Below, one piece after another: positions 20,936-28,976 of a DNA stretch of 64,000 nucleotides (position 1 is the first letter of the stretch; each line of letters begins with the position of its first letter). Under the pieces are notes generated by a model, which was not told the DNA's origin, did not search any database, and saw only the letters and a list, made by a program, of their open reading frames with translations. The DNA lies in contig NZ_JASHIK010000023.1 of the NCBI RefSeq assembly GCF_030733745.1, forward strand, positions 1-64,000. Reading direction: 5' to 3'. Made by a program: the position numbers and the translations under genes. This DNA is from Stappia sp. MMSF_3263. GTDB taxonomy: Bacteria > Pseudomonadota > Alphaproteobacteria > Rhizobiales > Stappiaceae.

Positions 20936-21643
20936 TTGCGCTTTCCCTCACCGCTCGTCTCCGGCCGTCTCGTCAAGCGCTACAAGCGCTTCCTCGCCGA
21001 TGTCATCCTCGACGAGGGCGGGGAAGCCGTCACCGCGCATTGCGCCAATCCCGGCTCCATGCTCGGCCTCAAGGGCGAGGGATCGCGGGTCTGGCTGTCG
21101 CGGTCCGACAATCCGGCGCGCAAGCTGAAATTCTCATGGGAGATCGTCGAGGCGGACGGCGCGCTGGTGGGCATCAACACCGCGCATCCCAACGGGCTCG
21201 TCGAGGAGGCGCTGCGTGCCGGCCTGGTGCCGGAGCTCGCCGGGTTCACCGGCCTGCGCCGCGAGGTCAAGTACGGCAAGAATTCGCGCATCGACATCCT
21301 GCTGGAACAGGGCGAGGGCGTCCCGCCGGTCTATGTCGAGGTGAAGAATGTCCACCTGATGCGCGAGGCCGGGCTGGCGGAGTTTCCCGATTCCGTCACC
21401 GCGCGCGGCGCCAAGCACCTGGTGGAGATGGGCGACATGGTGGAACAGGGTGCGCGCGCGGCGATGGTCTATCTCGTCCAGAGACCGGACTGCGACCGGC
21501 TTTCCTTCTGCCGCGACATCGACCCTGCCTATGCGGCGGCCTTCGAGACGGCGCGGGCGCGCGGTGTCGAGGCCTATGCGATCGGCTGCCGGGTGACGTG
21601 CGAGGAGATCGTCGCCGAGCGGGCCGTCAGGCTTCTGGCCTGA
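20936..21643 (+). CDS. sfsA: SfsA-family DNA-binding/sugar fermentation stimulation protein
   Basis: A 235-residue SfsA protein with the family hallmarks [12 protein letters not shown] (about 38-49), [20 protein letters not shown] and VEVKNVHL. The fold has an OB domain and an endonuclease-like domain. The role is poorly defined: in E. coli it affects maltose metabolism and binds DNA. The start is TTG at 20936, decided by a perfect AGGAGG at 20925-20930 with 5-nt spacing and by alignment from the first residue ([20 protein letters not shown]). It sits 35 bp downstream of trkH. Confidence 0.93.
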   Translation: MRFPSPLVSGRLVKRYKRFLADVILDEGGEAVTAHCANPGSMLGLKGEGSRVWLSRSDNPARKLKFSWEIVEADGALVGINTAHPNGLVEEALRAGLVPELAGFTGLRREVKYGKNSRIDILLEQGEGVPPVYVEVKNVHLMREAGLAEFPDSVTARGAKHLVEMGDMVEQGARAAMVYLVQRPDCDRLSFCRDIDPAYAAAFETARARGVEAYAIGCRVTCEEIVAERAVRLLA

Positions 21644-21656
21644 GGCGCTGGCCTGC

Positions 21657-21688
21657 CTGAGGCGCTGGCGCGACTGCGCCAGCCTCAG
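21657..21688. terminator. Long hairpin between sfsA and the L,D-transpeptidase gene
   Basis: CTGAGGCGCTGGCGC (21657-21671) folds back on GCGCCAG (21676-21682) and CCTCAG (21683-21688), with one unpaired base and a GACT loop. It lies between convergent genes and covers the stop codon of the minus-strand gene (21685-21687). The left arm CCTGAGGCGCTGGC is also directly repeated 17 bp upstream. There is no T run, so it is a probable bidirectional 3' structure. Confidence 0.5.
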
Positions 21689-22422
21689 GCGATACCGTCG
21701 CTGCCCTGCTGCACGACGATGGGCGTGTCGTTCGGCACGCGCGCGGCCAGGTCGATGACGTCCTGGTTGAGCAGGCGCACACAGCCGGAGGAAACCGCCT
21801 TGCCGATTGTCCAGGCCTCCATCGTGCCGTGGATGCGGTAGATGGTGTCGCGACCGCCCTCGAAGATATAAAGCGCGCGGGCTCCGAGCGGGTTGTCGAG
21901 GCCCGGCTCCATGCCGTTGCGATACGGCTCGAGTTCCGGCTGGCGCGCGATCATCTCGGCCGGCGGCGTCCAGCGCGGCCAGGCGCGCTTGTAGGCGATG
22001 CGGGCCCGTCCGCCCCACGAGAAGCCGGCGCGGCCGATGCCGACGCCGTAGCGCAGCGCCTGGCCGTTTTCCATCACCAGATACAGGAACCGGTTGGGCG
22101 TATCGACGACAAGGGTGCCGGCGCGCTCCGAGGTGGAGTAGGGCACGACCTGGCGGAAATAGACGGGGTCGACCTTGCGCAGGTCGATCGCCGGCACAGG
22201 GAACTTCTCCTGGGGCATGGCCGCGTACATCTGCAGATAGTACGGGTCGATGGCCGGTGCCGCCGGGGCAACGCCCATGGTCTGCAGGCGCGGGTTCGAA
22301 CCGTTGCTCTGGCAGCCTGCAAGGGCAAGCGAACCGAGGCCGACGAGCAGGCTGCGGCGGCTGAGCTGCCCGGAGCCTGGGAGGAGGGCGCCGGTGCGCC
22401 GCAAATCGAGATCCTGTGTCAT
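21685..22422 (-). CDS. Lipoprotein L,D-transpeptidase (YkuD domain)
   Basis: A 245-residue protein with a lipoprotein signal: SRRSLLVGLGSLALAGC, lipobox LAGC with Cys37 as the lipidation site. The two arginines are also compatible with Tat export. The catalytic YkuD domain covers about 105-240, with the active-site motif HGTMEAWTIG and SSGCVRLLNQDV (catalytic Cys about 214). Such enzymes make 3-3 peptidoglycan crosslinks or attach outer-membrane proteins to peptidoglycan, and several paralogs per genome are usual in Rhizobiales. The first ATG is used. Confidence 0.93.
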   Translation of the reverse strand: MTQDLDLRRTGALLPGSGQLSRRSLLVGLGSLALAGCQSNGSNPRLQTMGVAPAAPAIDPYYLQMYAAMPQEKFPVPAIDLRKVDPVYFRQVVPYSTSERAGTLVVDTPNRFLYLVMENGQALRYGVGIGRAGFSWGGRARIAYKRAWPRWTPPAEMIARQPELEPYRNGMEPGLDNPLGARALYIFEGGRDTIYRIHGTMEAWTIGKAVSSGCVRLLNQDVIDLAARVPNDTPIVVQQGSDGIA

Positions 22423-22568
22423 GGCGCCGTTATAGGCTTAGAAATTGCGCCAAAATATGGGCACTTTTTCACTTTCCCGCGAGCGCAAGGCAGCCTTGCG
22501 CATAGCGGGATGCTCTGCCTTTCGCTCACGTGTCCGGCGGCGTCGCGGGAAGCGCCGTCGCCGCGACG

Positions 22569-23105
22569 TCAGCCCTGGGTGTTGGTGGAAATCGGCGGCT
22601 GGAACTGCCAGCCCATGTCCCAGGGGAAATAGATCCAAGTATCCTGGGAAACTTCCGTCACGAACGTGTCGACAAGGGGGCGGCCCATCGGCTTGGCATA
22701 GACGGTGGCGAAATGGGCGTCCGGCAACATATCGCGCACGACGCGGGCGGTCTTGCCGGTGTCGACGAGATCGTCGATCACGAGCACGCTCGATCCCTTG
22801 CCCGCATTGAGGTCGATGACGTTGTGATCGACCGGCTTGATCACCTGCAGGGCGCCTTGCGATTCGTAGTCGTGATAGGAGGCGACGCAGACCGTCTCGA
22901 TCATCCGGATGCCGAGTTCCCGGGCAACGATCGCCGCCGGCACGAGGCCGCCACGGGTGATGCACACGATGGCTTCCCACTTGCCCTGGCTCGACAGGCG
23001 CCAGGCGAGGGCGCGGCAATCGCGGTGGAACTGGTCCCAGGAGACGGGAAAGGCTTTCGGGGGCTGCGGGTTTTCCATGCGGGTCGGTCCTGTTGGGTCG
23101 GTCAT
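22569..23105 (-). CDS. gpt: Xanthine-guanine phosphoribosyltransferase
   Basis: A 178-residue type I phosphoribosyltransferase for purine salvage (xanthine/guanine + PRPP to nucleotide + PPi). The PRPP-binding signature [17 protein letters not shown] is at about residues 108-124, and [16 protein letters not shown] forms the substrate loop near 50. The C-terminus [11 protein letters not shown] is characteristic of Gpt. ATG 23105 gives a short extra leader (MTDPTGPTR). [10 protein letters not shown], 9 codons in, is an alternative start. It lies 13 bp downstream of the CinA-like gene on the same strand. Confidence 0.95.
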   Translation of the reverse strand: MTDPTGPTRMENPQPPKAFPVSWDQFHRDCRALAWRLSSQGKWEAIVCITRGGLVPAAIVARELGIRMIETVCVASYHDYESQGALQVIKPVDHNVIDLNAGKGSSVLVIDDLVDTGKTARVVRDMLPDAHFATVYAKPMGRPLVDTFVTEVSQDTWIYFPWDMGWQFQPPISTNTQG

Positions 23106-23117
23106 GCTGTCATTTGG

Positions 23118-23867
23118 TCAGGTGGCTGCGGCGACGGCCTCGATGGCCGAACGCACGGCCGCGCCGGCGCGTTCAAGGAGCTCGGTGTCGCGGGAGCGCA
23201 CCACGATCTGGGTGGAGAAGCGCCCGTCGATCGAGCGCGGATAGGACCCGATCAGGACACCGGGGTGAGCGTCCTGGATCTCGCGCAGCGCGCCTGCGAC
23301 CCGGCTTTCGGGAAGATCCGCGTCGACGGCCAGCGAATGCATCTTCGCGCCGGTGCGCAAGGTCGGGGCGATCGCGTCGAGCATCGCCTGCATGATCGCC
23401 GGCACGCCGGCCATCACGTGGACATTGCCGATGCGGAAGCCCGGCGCCTTCGACACGGAGTTCTCGATCAGGTCCGCCCCTTGCGGAATGCGGGCCATGC
23501 GGGCCCGGGCCTCGGTCAGTTGGCCCTCCGGATAGAAGGCGGTGAGAATGGCGATCGCGCGCGGGTCATGGTCGATGGGAACGTTGAATGCCCTGGCGAT
23601 GGAGTCGGCCGTGATGTCGTCATGGGTGGGGCCGATGCCGCCGGAGGTGAAGACGTAGGTGTAGCGGGCGCTGAGCGCGCGCACCGCCTCGACAATGCGC
23701 TCCTCGATATCCGGCACGATGCGCACTTCCGACAGCTCGATGCCGATGGCGGTGAGATATTCGGCAAGGTAGCCGATATTCTTGTCCTTGGTCCGGCCCG
23801 AGAGGATCTCGTCGCCGATGACGAGAAAGCCAGCCGTGACGATGTCCGACACCTGGTCAGCACTCAT
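23118..23867 (-). CDS. CinA-like molybdopterin-binding-domain protein
   Basis: A 249-residue protein made of the MoCF/MoaB-like domain only: FLVIGDEILSGRTKDKN near residue 15-31 and VFTSGGIGPTHDDIT near 73-87. Full-length CinA has a further C-terminal nicotinamide-nucleotide amidase domain, which is absent here. These stand-alone proteins are annotated competence/damage-inducible protein A, or by analogy FAD/ADP-ribose pyrophosphatases. The true substrate in this lineage is uncertain. It is 12 bp upstream of gpt, suggesting an operon. Confidence 0.9.
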   Translation of the reverse strand: MSADQVSDIVTAGFLVIGDEILSGRTKDKNIGYLAEYLTAIGIELSEVRIVPDIEERIVEAVRALSARYTYVFTSGGIGPTHDDITADSIARAFNVPIDHDPRAIAILTAFYPEGQLTEARARMARIPQGADLIENSVSKAPGFRIGNVHVMAGVPAIMQAMLDAIAPTLRTGAKMHSLAVDADLPESRVAGALREIQDAHPGVLIGSYPRSIDGRFSTQIVVRSRDTELLERAGAAVRSAIEAVAAAT

Positions 23868-23933
23868 GCCGCTCCGCCCCTTCGTGTTTTGCAGGCGGTC
23901 ATGCGCCTGGCCTGCCGCCTGCCTTTCCGTCGG

Positions 23934-25154
23934 TCACGTGGCCGCCGGAGGTCGCCATCCATATAGCCAATCGAGCCGCGCGAGAAGCCGTTCGGCGGGC
24001 AATCCCCGCATCACGGCGTCACGGGCCAGCGCCATCGGTCCGCTCATGTGATAGACGCGATCGTTGGCGCGGGCCAGCCGAAGCACCTTGTCGGCCCGGT
24101 TCTGGCGCTCCGCCTGATAGGCGCGCAGGGCCTGCGGAATGTCGGCAACCCCGTCGATGGCGCGGGCCAGCGCCTCGCCATCCTCGATCGACATGCCCGC
24201 GCCCTGTGCCGCGAAGGGCAGCATCGCATGGGCGGCATCGCCCATCAGGGCGATCCGGCCGTCGACCCAGTCGGTGCCGGGATCCATGCCGCACAGCGCC
24301 CATTTGAGCCAGCTGTCGGGCCGGGCGAGAAGATCGCGGCAAGCCGCCGGCCAGTCGGCGAAACGGGCGAGCAGCGCGTCGCGGTTCGCGGGTGCCGACC
24401 AGCGTTCCTCCCGCCAGTCCTCGCTGACCAGAGCGACCAGGTTGAACTGGGTGCCGGCGGAAACCGGGTAGTGAACCACATGGGCATTGGCGCCGAGCCA
24501 GAGCCCGGTGACATCCCGCCATTCTTCCGGAACGTCGTCGGCGGGGATGACCGCGCGGTAGGCCGTGCGACCGCTGAACACCGCTTGGCGCAGGTTCATG
24601 ACCCGTCGGCGCACGGTCGACCAGACGCCGTCGGCACCGATCAGGCCGGCGCCTGAATGGTGGTCGACATGGGATGCGCCGCCATCGCTCGCCACCTGTT
24701 CCAGTTCGATCTTGACCGCGCCGGCATTTTGCGAGGCGTCGCGCAGTCGGGTGCCGAACCGCAGCGTGATGCCGGCCGAGGCCCTGGCGGCCTTGAGCAG
24801 GACGGACTGCAGATCGGCCCGGTGGATCACCAGATAGGGCGCGCCGTAGCGCTGCTCGGCCTGTTCGGCGAGCGGGATTTCCGTGAGGGGGTTTCCGGTG
24901 CGGGCCGACATGATGCGGATCGCCCGGGGCGCGACCGCGTGCCGGAGCAGCGCCTCTTCAAGGCCGAGGCCGCGCAGCACATGCATGGCGTTTGGAGAGA
25001 GTTGCAGTCCGGAGCCGACCGGCTCCAGCGCGGCGGCCTGTTCGATCACGGTCACCGGCAGCGCCCGGCGCGACAGGGCCAGGGCGGCCGTCAGGCCACC
25101 TATGCCCGCGCCCGCGATGAACAGGCGGTTCGCATCGGAACGGGACTGAGCCAT
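23934..25154 (-). CDS. FAD-dependent monooxygenase (aromatic hydroxylase type)
   Basis: A 406-residue class A flavoprotein monooxygenase. The Rossmann FAD loop AGAGIGGLTAALALSRR is at about 15-31, a GADGVWSTVRRR (DG-type) motif near 175, and the second FAD motif GDAAHAMLPFAAQGAGMSIE near 305. The family hydroxylates aromatic rings such as salicylate or 3-hydroxybenzoate using NAD(P)H and O2. No ring-cleavage genes are nearby, so the substrate is unknown and a hydroxybenzoate 6-hydroxylase label would be a guess. It lies 25 bp from a small zinc-protein gene upstream on the same strand. Confidence 0.92.
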   Translation of the reverse strand: MAQSRSDANRLFIAGAGIGGLTAALALSRRALPVTVIEQAAALEPVGSGLQLSPNAMHVLRGLGLEEALLRHAVAPRAIRIMSARTGNPLTEIPLAEQAEQRYGAPYLVIHRADLQSVLLKAARASAGITLRFGTRLRDASQNAGAVKIELEQVASDGGASHVDHHSGAGLIGADGVWSTVRRRVMNLRQAVFSGRTAYRAVIPADDVPEEWRDVTGLWLGANAHVVHYPVSAGTQFNLVALVSEDWREERWSAPANRDALLARFADWPAACRDLLARPDSWLKWALCGMDPGTDWVDGRIALMGDAAHAMLPFAAQGAGMSIEDGEALARAIDGVADIPQALRAYQAERQNRADKVLRLARANDRVYHMSGPMALARDAVMRGLPAERLLARLDWLYGWRPPAAT

Positions 25155-25179
25155 TCGGCGTCTCCGGCCGCGCCCGTGC

Positions 25180-25425
25180 TCAGGCGGCCTCGGGGGTCCA
25201 GACGCAGTCGGAAGGATTGCTCTCGCCGGCGCTCAGAGCGGGGTTGAAGCGGTAGAGCGTGGAGCAGTAGGGACAGACGATCTCGTTGTCGTCGCCCATG
25301 TCGAGAAAGACATGGGGATGGTCGAAGGGCGGGCGCGCGCCGATGCACTGGAATTCCTTCGCGCCGATCTCGATCGCGTCGTGGCCGCGGTCGTTCTGGA
25401 AGTGGGGGATTGCAGCATGCGCCAT
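25180..25425 (-). CDS. Small zinc-finger protein (zf-CHCC, NDUFS6-like)
   Basis: An 81-residue protein with a conserved Cys/His pattern: FQCIGARPPFDHPHVFLDM then EIVCPYCSTLYRF. This is the zf-CHCC domain of the mitochondrial complex I subunit NDUFS6 and its alphaproteobacterial homologs. Supernumerary complex I subunits of this type are known in alphaproteobacteria, so a link with NADH dehydrogenase is plausible, but no nuo gene is nearby. I choose ATG 25425 because homology begins there. The frame's upstream 62 codons look non-coding. It is divergent from the alpha/beta hydrolase pair. Confidence 0.85.
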   Translation of the reverse strand: MAHAAIPHFQNDRGHDAIEIGAKEFQCIGARPPFDHPHVFLDMGDDNEIVCPYCSTLYRFNPALSAGESNPSDCVWTPEAA

Positions 25426-25647
25426 CGCATTTGTCCGTCGTTTCTTGAGTCCCTTGAGATTTGGCGGACCATACGCAGGAAGGACGGGTTTGAACAGTGG
25501 GAAGTCGCCGTATCCCGGCGCCCGGGCATGGTGTCGCGGGGCGGTGGCTTGCGCAGGCCGCATGTGGGAGAGGGGCGCGCCTGGCGGCACGGTGCGCGCG
25601 GGGCTTTTCATCCCGGCCCTGTCAAACTATCGTAGGCCTCCGTCCGT

Positions 25648-25663
25648 TTTACGTTTACGTCAA
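25648..25663. promoter_or_regulatory. Candidate LiuR-like operator before hydrolase pair
   Basis: TTTACGTTTACGTCAA (reverse TTGACGTAAACGTAAA) lies 13 bp before the ATG of the first hydrolase. From memory this matches the MerR-family LiuR box found before branched-chain amino acid and fatty acid catabolic genes in proteobacteria. No liuR gene is in the window. Confidence 0.4.
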
Positions 25664-25675
25664 GGTAATCTTGCA

Positions 25676-26443
25676 ATGCCCCAATTCGATTCCGCCGGCC
25701 TGCGTCTTTCCTACCTGGATGAGGGGCGGGGCGAGCCCATCCTGCTGATCCACGGCTTTGCCTCCAACAAGGAGGTCAACTGGGTCTATCCCGGCTGGGT
25801 CAAGCTTTTGACCGAGGCCGGCCGCCGGGTGATCGCCATCGACAACCGGGGGCACGGCCAAAGCCAGGGCAGCCACAAGCCGGAAGACTACGGCGCGCCG
25901 ACCATGGCGGAGGATGCCCGCCGCCTGCTCGACCATCTCGACATCGCCCGCACCGACGTCATGGGCTATTCCATGGGCGCGCGGATCACGGCCTTCCTCG
26001 CCCTCAATCATCCCGGGCGGGTGCGCAGCGTCATCTTCGGCGGTCTCGGCACCGGCATGATCACCGGCGTTGGCGACCCTGAACCAATCGCCGCCGCGCT
26101 GGAAGCGGAGAAGCTGTCGGATGTGCCCGACAAGACAGGCCGGGCCTTCCGCGCCTTTGCCGAGCAGACCAATTCCGACCGGCTGGCGCTGGCCGCCTGC
26201 ATGCGCTCCTCGCGCCAGAAGATCAGCGCGGAGGAGGTCTCGCGGATCTCCCAGCCGGCCCTGGTGGCGATCGGCACCAGGGACGACATTGCCGGCTCCG
26301 CCAGCGGACTTGCACGGCTGATGCCCCATGCGGAGGTGCTCGACATTCCCGAACGCGATCACATGGTCGCGGTCGGGGACAAGGTCTACAAGGCCGGCGC
26401 GCTGCGCTTCCTGGAGGCTGTGTCGCGGGGCGGCGCGGCATGA
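25676..26443 (+). CDS. Alpha/beta-fold hydrolase
   Basis: A 255-residue hydrolase with the classic fold. The HGFASNKEVNW oxyanion region is near residue 25, the nucleophile elbow GYSMGARI has Ser near residue 98, and the catalytic His is in ERDHMVAVGD near residue 228. The substrate is unknown (ester, lactone or thioester). The frame continues upstream, but ATG 25676 begins at the conserved MPQFDSAGLRLSYLDEG. Its stop overlaps the ATG of the second hydrolase by 4 bp (ATGA), so the two are translationally coupled. Confidence 0.9.
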   Translation: MPQFDSAGLRLSYLDEGRGEPILLIHGFASNKEVNWVYPGWVKLLTEAGRRVIAIDNRGHGQSQGSHKPEDYGAPTMAEDARRLLDHLDIARTDVMGYSMGARITAFLALNHPGRVRSVIFGGLGTGMITGVGDPEPIAAALEAEKLSDVPDKTGRAFRAFAEQTNSDRLALAACMRSSRQKISAEEVSRISQPALVAIGTRDDIAGSASGLARLMPHAEVLDIPERDHMVAVGDKVYKAGALRFLEAVSRGGAA

Positions 26444-27333
26444 GCGGGCGCATCGCCGAATGCGCCGGCGACGTCACTGGCGAGTTCACCGGCGCGGACG
26501 GCAACCGGCTCGTCGCCGACCGGTTCGGCGCGGCGGGGCGGCCCGTGCTGTTGCTGCATGGCGGTGGCCAGACCCGCCATGCCTGGGACGCAACCGGCAC
26601 ACGGCTGGCGCAGCGCGGCTTCCAGGCCTGGAGCATGGACCAGCGCGGCCATGGCGACAGCGACTGGGTGGACAGCGGCGCCTATGACTTCGTCGATTTC
26701 GCGCGCGACGTGGTTGCCGTTTCAGAGCGCATCGAGAGTGACACGGGATTCCGTCCGATTGCCATCGGCGCCTCGCTCGGCGGCATTGCCTCGCTGCTGG
26801 CGGAGGGGCGGCTACAGGCGGGTACGCTGTCGGCGCTGGTGCTTGTCGACATCACGCCGCGCATGGATCCCTCTGGTGTCAACAAGGTGATCTCCTTCAT
26901 GTCGGCTCGCCTCGAGGACGGGTTCGCGAGCGTTGAGGAGGCGGCCGATGCGATCGCCCGTTACCTGCCGCATCGCAAGCGGCCGAGCAGTCTCGACGGG
27001 CTCGCCAAGAACCTGCGGCGACATGCGGACGGCCGTTATCGGTGGCATTGGGATCCGCGCTTCCTGGGCGGGCACCACGACCGCGAGGTCGAGCCGCATC
27101 ATATCGAGGACGAGCTGGTGGCGGCCGCGCGGGCGCTCAAGCTTCCGGTGCTGCTGGTGCGCGGGGGGCGCTCCGAACTGGTGAGCGATCACCATGTCGA
27201 GGAGTTCATGACCCTCGTGCCGCATGCCCGGTATGCCGATGTGGAAGGGGCCGGCCACATGGTCGCCGGGGACCGCAACGATGCTTTCGCCGGCGCCGTG
27301 GTTCGCTTCCTTGATCAGCTCAAGGCCGCCTGA
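26440..27333 (+). CDS. Alpha/beta-fold hydrolase, second of pair
   Basis: A 297-residue hydrolase. It shows LLLHGGGQTRHAWD near residue 35, a nucleophile elbow GASLGGIAS (Ser near residue 109), and a C-terminal GAGHMVAGDRNDAFAG with the catalytic His. It resembles epoxide hydrolase/haloperoxidase-type enzymes, which often act on small xenobiotic or acyl substrates. It overlaps the preceding hydrolase by 4 bp and is probably co-regulated through the operator just upstream of that gene. Confidence 0.9.
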   Translation: MSGRIAECAGDVTGEFTGADGNRLVADRFGAAGRPVLLLHGGGQTRHAWDATGTRLAQRGFQAWSMDQRGHGDSDWVDSGAYDFVDFARDVVAVSERIESDTGFRPIAIGASLGGIASLLAEGRLQAGTLSALVLVDITPRMDPSGVNKVISFMSARLEDGFASVEEAADAIARYLPHRKRPSSLDGLAKNLRRHADGRYRWHWDPRFLGGHHDREVEPHHIEDELVAAARALKLPVLLVRGGRSELVSDHHVEEFMTLVPHARYADVEGAGHMVAGDRNDAFAGAVVRFLDQLKAA

Positions 27334-27824
27334 GAGCAAGCGCTTCCAGCCGTTCCCCAACCTCCCGCGAGCGTGGCCGGCACATGCCGGCGCGCGGGCG
27401 GTCCCGTTCGCCCTGGTGGCGGCCGGGAGACATTTCATGTGCGGTGTCGGATCGGGCCTACGCTGTCGCGGCCCCGGTTTGGTTTTTTCTTTTTTGGCAA
27501 TTGCTTGCATGGTTAATCGAAAGTTAATTCGAAGTGTGCGAGCACGCTGAAGCATTGCCTGAAAAAGGCTCTTCAATCCGTTCTTGGAAAAGAGAAATCA
27601 GGCGCTGTTAAACCGGTTTCTCCGGTTCGTGCTGACAATCTGATTCAAGTGCTTCGCAAAGAGAATCAAGCAATCGGCAGCGGCATGGAATCAGGCGCGG
27701 GAACCGCCGTCAAGCGCAGGAAGGCGGGCGTCTTGCCCGCAGCCTGGCAATCCGGTCCGGCGCGTTGGATCTCACGCTGCAAGGAGTCGGTTAACGAAAT
27801 GACTCCGGCCCGCGTTCTTGCCCG
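27334..27824. other. Low-GC intergenic region with CtrA-type box and cryptic open frame
   Basis: A 491-bp gap that is clearly lower in GC than its neighbours around 27470-27680. It holds a TTAA-N7-TTAA pair at 27513-27527 and a hairpin AACCGG (27611-27616)/CCGGTT (27622-27627). An uninterrupted plus frame runs from 27517 to a stop at 27855. It encodes a basic, protein-like segment (LKHCLKKALQSVLGKEKSG and onward), but its first ATG/GTG/TTG is a GTG at 27649 without a ribosome-binding site. The remainder could be a gene fragment, a gene with an unusual start, or chance. Confidence 0.35.
27513..27527. promoter_or_regulatory. TTAA-N7-TTAA (CtrA-type) box
   Basis: Two TTAA half-sites exactly 7 bp apart (TTAATCGAAAGTTAA). 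This is the consensus of the cell-cycle regulator CtrA in alphaproteobacteria. There is no recognised gene start within 200 bp on the plus strand, so its target is unclear. Confidence 0.45.
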
Positions 27825-28718
27825 CTATCCCCGAAAGGTGCGGCCTGGCTTCTGACCCAGGTCCTGGCCCGGGCTGCCGGTGAAGCGGGGGGTGCGTTTC
27901 TCCATGAAGGCGGCGCGGCCTTCGGCGAAGTCCGCGCTGTCGAAACAGGCGTCGGCGAGCGCCTGGCAAGTCGCGAGCTCCTCGTCCGAGAGGTGCGCGG
28001 TCAGCGCGTCGATGCCGGCCTTGGCGGCCTTGAGGGTCAGCGGCGCGCCCTGTGCGATGGCCTGCGCCAGATCCCGCGTCGCCTGCTCCAGGGGTGTGTC
28101 CGTGGCCAGCGTGTCGACGATGCCGAGGCCCTGTGCCTCGGACGCGCCGAACTGGCGCGCGGTGAAGAAGAGGAGTTTCGCGCGCGAAGGCCCGACAAGG
28201 CGGACGACGTCGGCGATGGCCGATGGCGGGTAGCCGACGCCGAGCCGGGCGGCGGGAATGCCGAAGCGCGCGGTGGCATCGGCAATGCGCAGGTCGCAGG
28301 CCGCGGCAAGGCCGAAGCCGCCGCCCAGGCAGAAGCCGCGCACCATCGCGATCGTCGGCAGGGAAGCCTCGCGCAGCGCGTCGAAGGCCGCCGCGTTGGC
28401 CGCCTCGTAGGCGCGTGCGGAAGCGGCATCGCGGCGCACGGTCGCGAACTCCGAGATATCCGCCCCGGCAACGAACGTGTCGTCGCCTGCGCCGCGCAGC
28501 ACGATCACCCGCGGCTCGGGATCGGCGCAAAGCCTTGCCACGGCCTCGGGTATCGCCGCCCACATGGCGAGGGTAAGCGCGTTGCGGCGGCGCTCGTTGT
28601 CGATGACGATCCAGCCGATCTGTCCCTCGGTCCCTATGCGGACACGCCCGGCGACGGCAGCGTCCTGCGTCCGGGTCGATGCGGTGTTGGCGTCGGTGTC
28701 CGCTGCCGGTGTCGTCAT
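27825..28718 (-). CDS. Enoyl-CoA hydratase/isomerase
   Basis: A 297-residue crotonase-family protein. The oxyanion-hole regions are visible as DDTFVAGADISEF near residue 83-95 and VRGFCLGGGFGLAAACDLRI near 125-144, with YPPSAIADVVRLVG in the active-site helix. The second catalytic Glu of true hydratases cannot be confirmed by eye, so it could be a hydratase, isomerase or other crotonase. An N-terminal Ala/Thr-rich extension of about 25 residues is unusual. ATG 28718 follows GAGGAG at good spacing and replaces the longer frame start. Confidence 0.9.
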   Translation of the reverse strand: MTTPAADTDANTASTRTQDAAVAGRVRIGTEGQIGWIVIDNERRRNALTLAMWAAIPEAVARLCADPEPRVIVLRGAGDDTFVAGADISEFATVRRDAASARAYEAANAAAFDALREASLPTIAMVRGFCLGGGFGLAAACDLRIADATARFGIPAARLGVGYPPSAIADVVRLVGPSRAKLLFFTARQFGASEAQGLGIVDTLATDTPLEQATRDLAQAIAQGAPLTLKAAKAGIDALTAHLSDEELATCQALADACFDSADFAEGRAAFMEKRTPRFTGSPGQDLGQKPGRTFRG

Positions 28719-28879
28719 GTCGGTCTCCTCAAGGCCGGGCTGCCGGAAGTGCCCGCAAAGGCGCTTGTTGCAATGTCGCGCGAACCAGTCCATTCGCCGC
28801 CCGTATCAGGAGCGCGCATTCGTGAACGAAAGAGGTTTCCGCGACGGCCACAAGCCCGCTTGACCTATGGCCATCCTTC

Positions 28880-28895
28880 CTTACATCGCTGTAAG
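28880..28895. promoter_or_regulatory. Perfect palindrome CTTACA-N4-TGTAAG upstream of cysE
   Basis: CTTACATCGCTGTAAG has 6-bp perfect arms around a 4-bp centre. It lies 81 bp upstream of cysE and 161 bp upstream of the divergent enoyl-CoA hydratase start. The arms resemble TetR-family operator half-sites. It is a candidate operator of either gene. Confidence 0.5.
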
Positions 28896-28976
28896 ATGTT
28901 GTCCATGACGAGCGCTTGAAACGGACCGCCAGACCGACCCGGATGTGGCCGGCGGCGAGCCCACAAGGAGGCAGGC

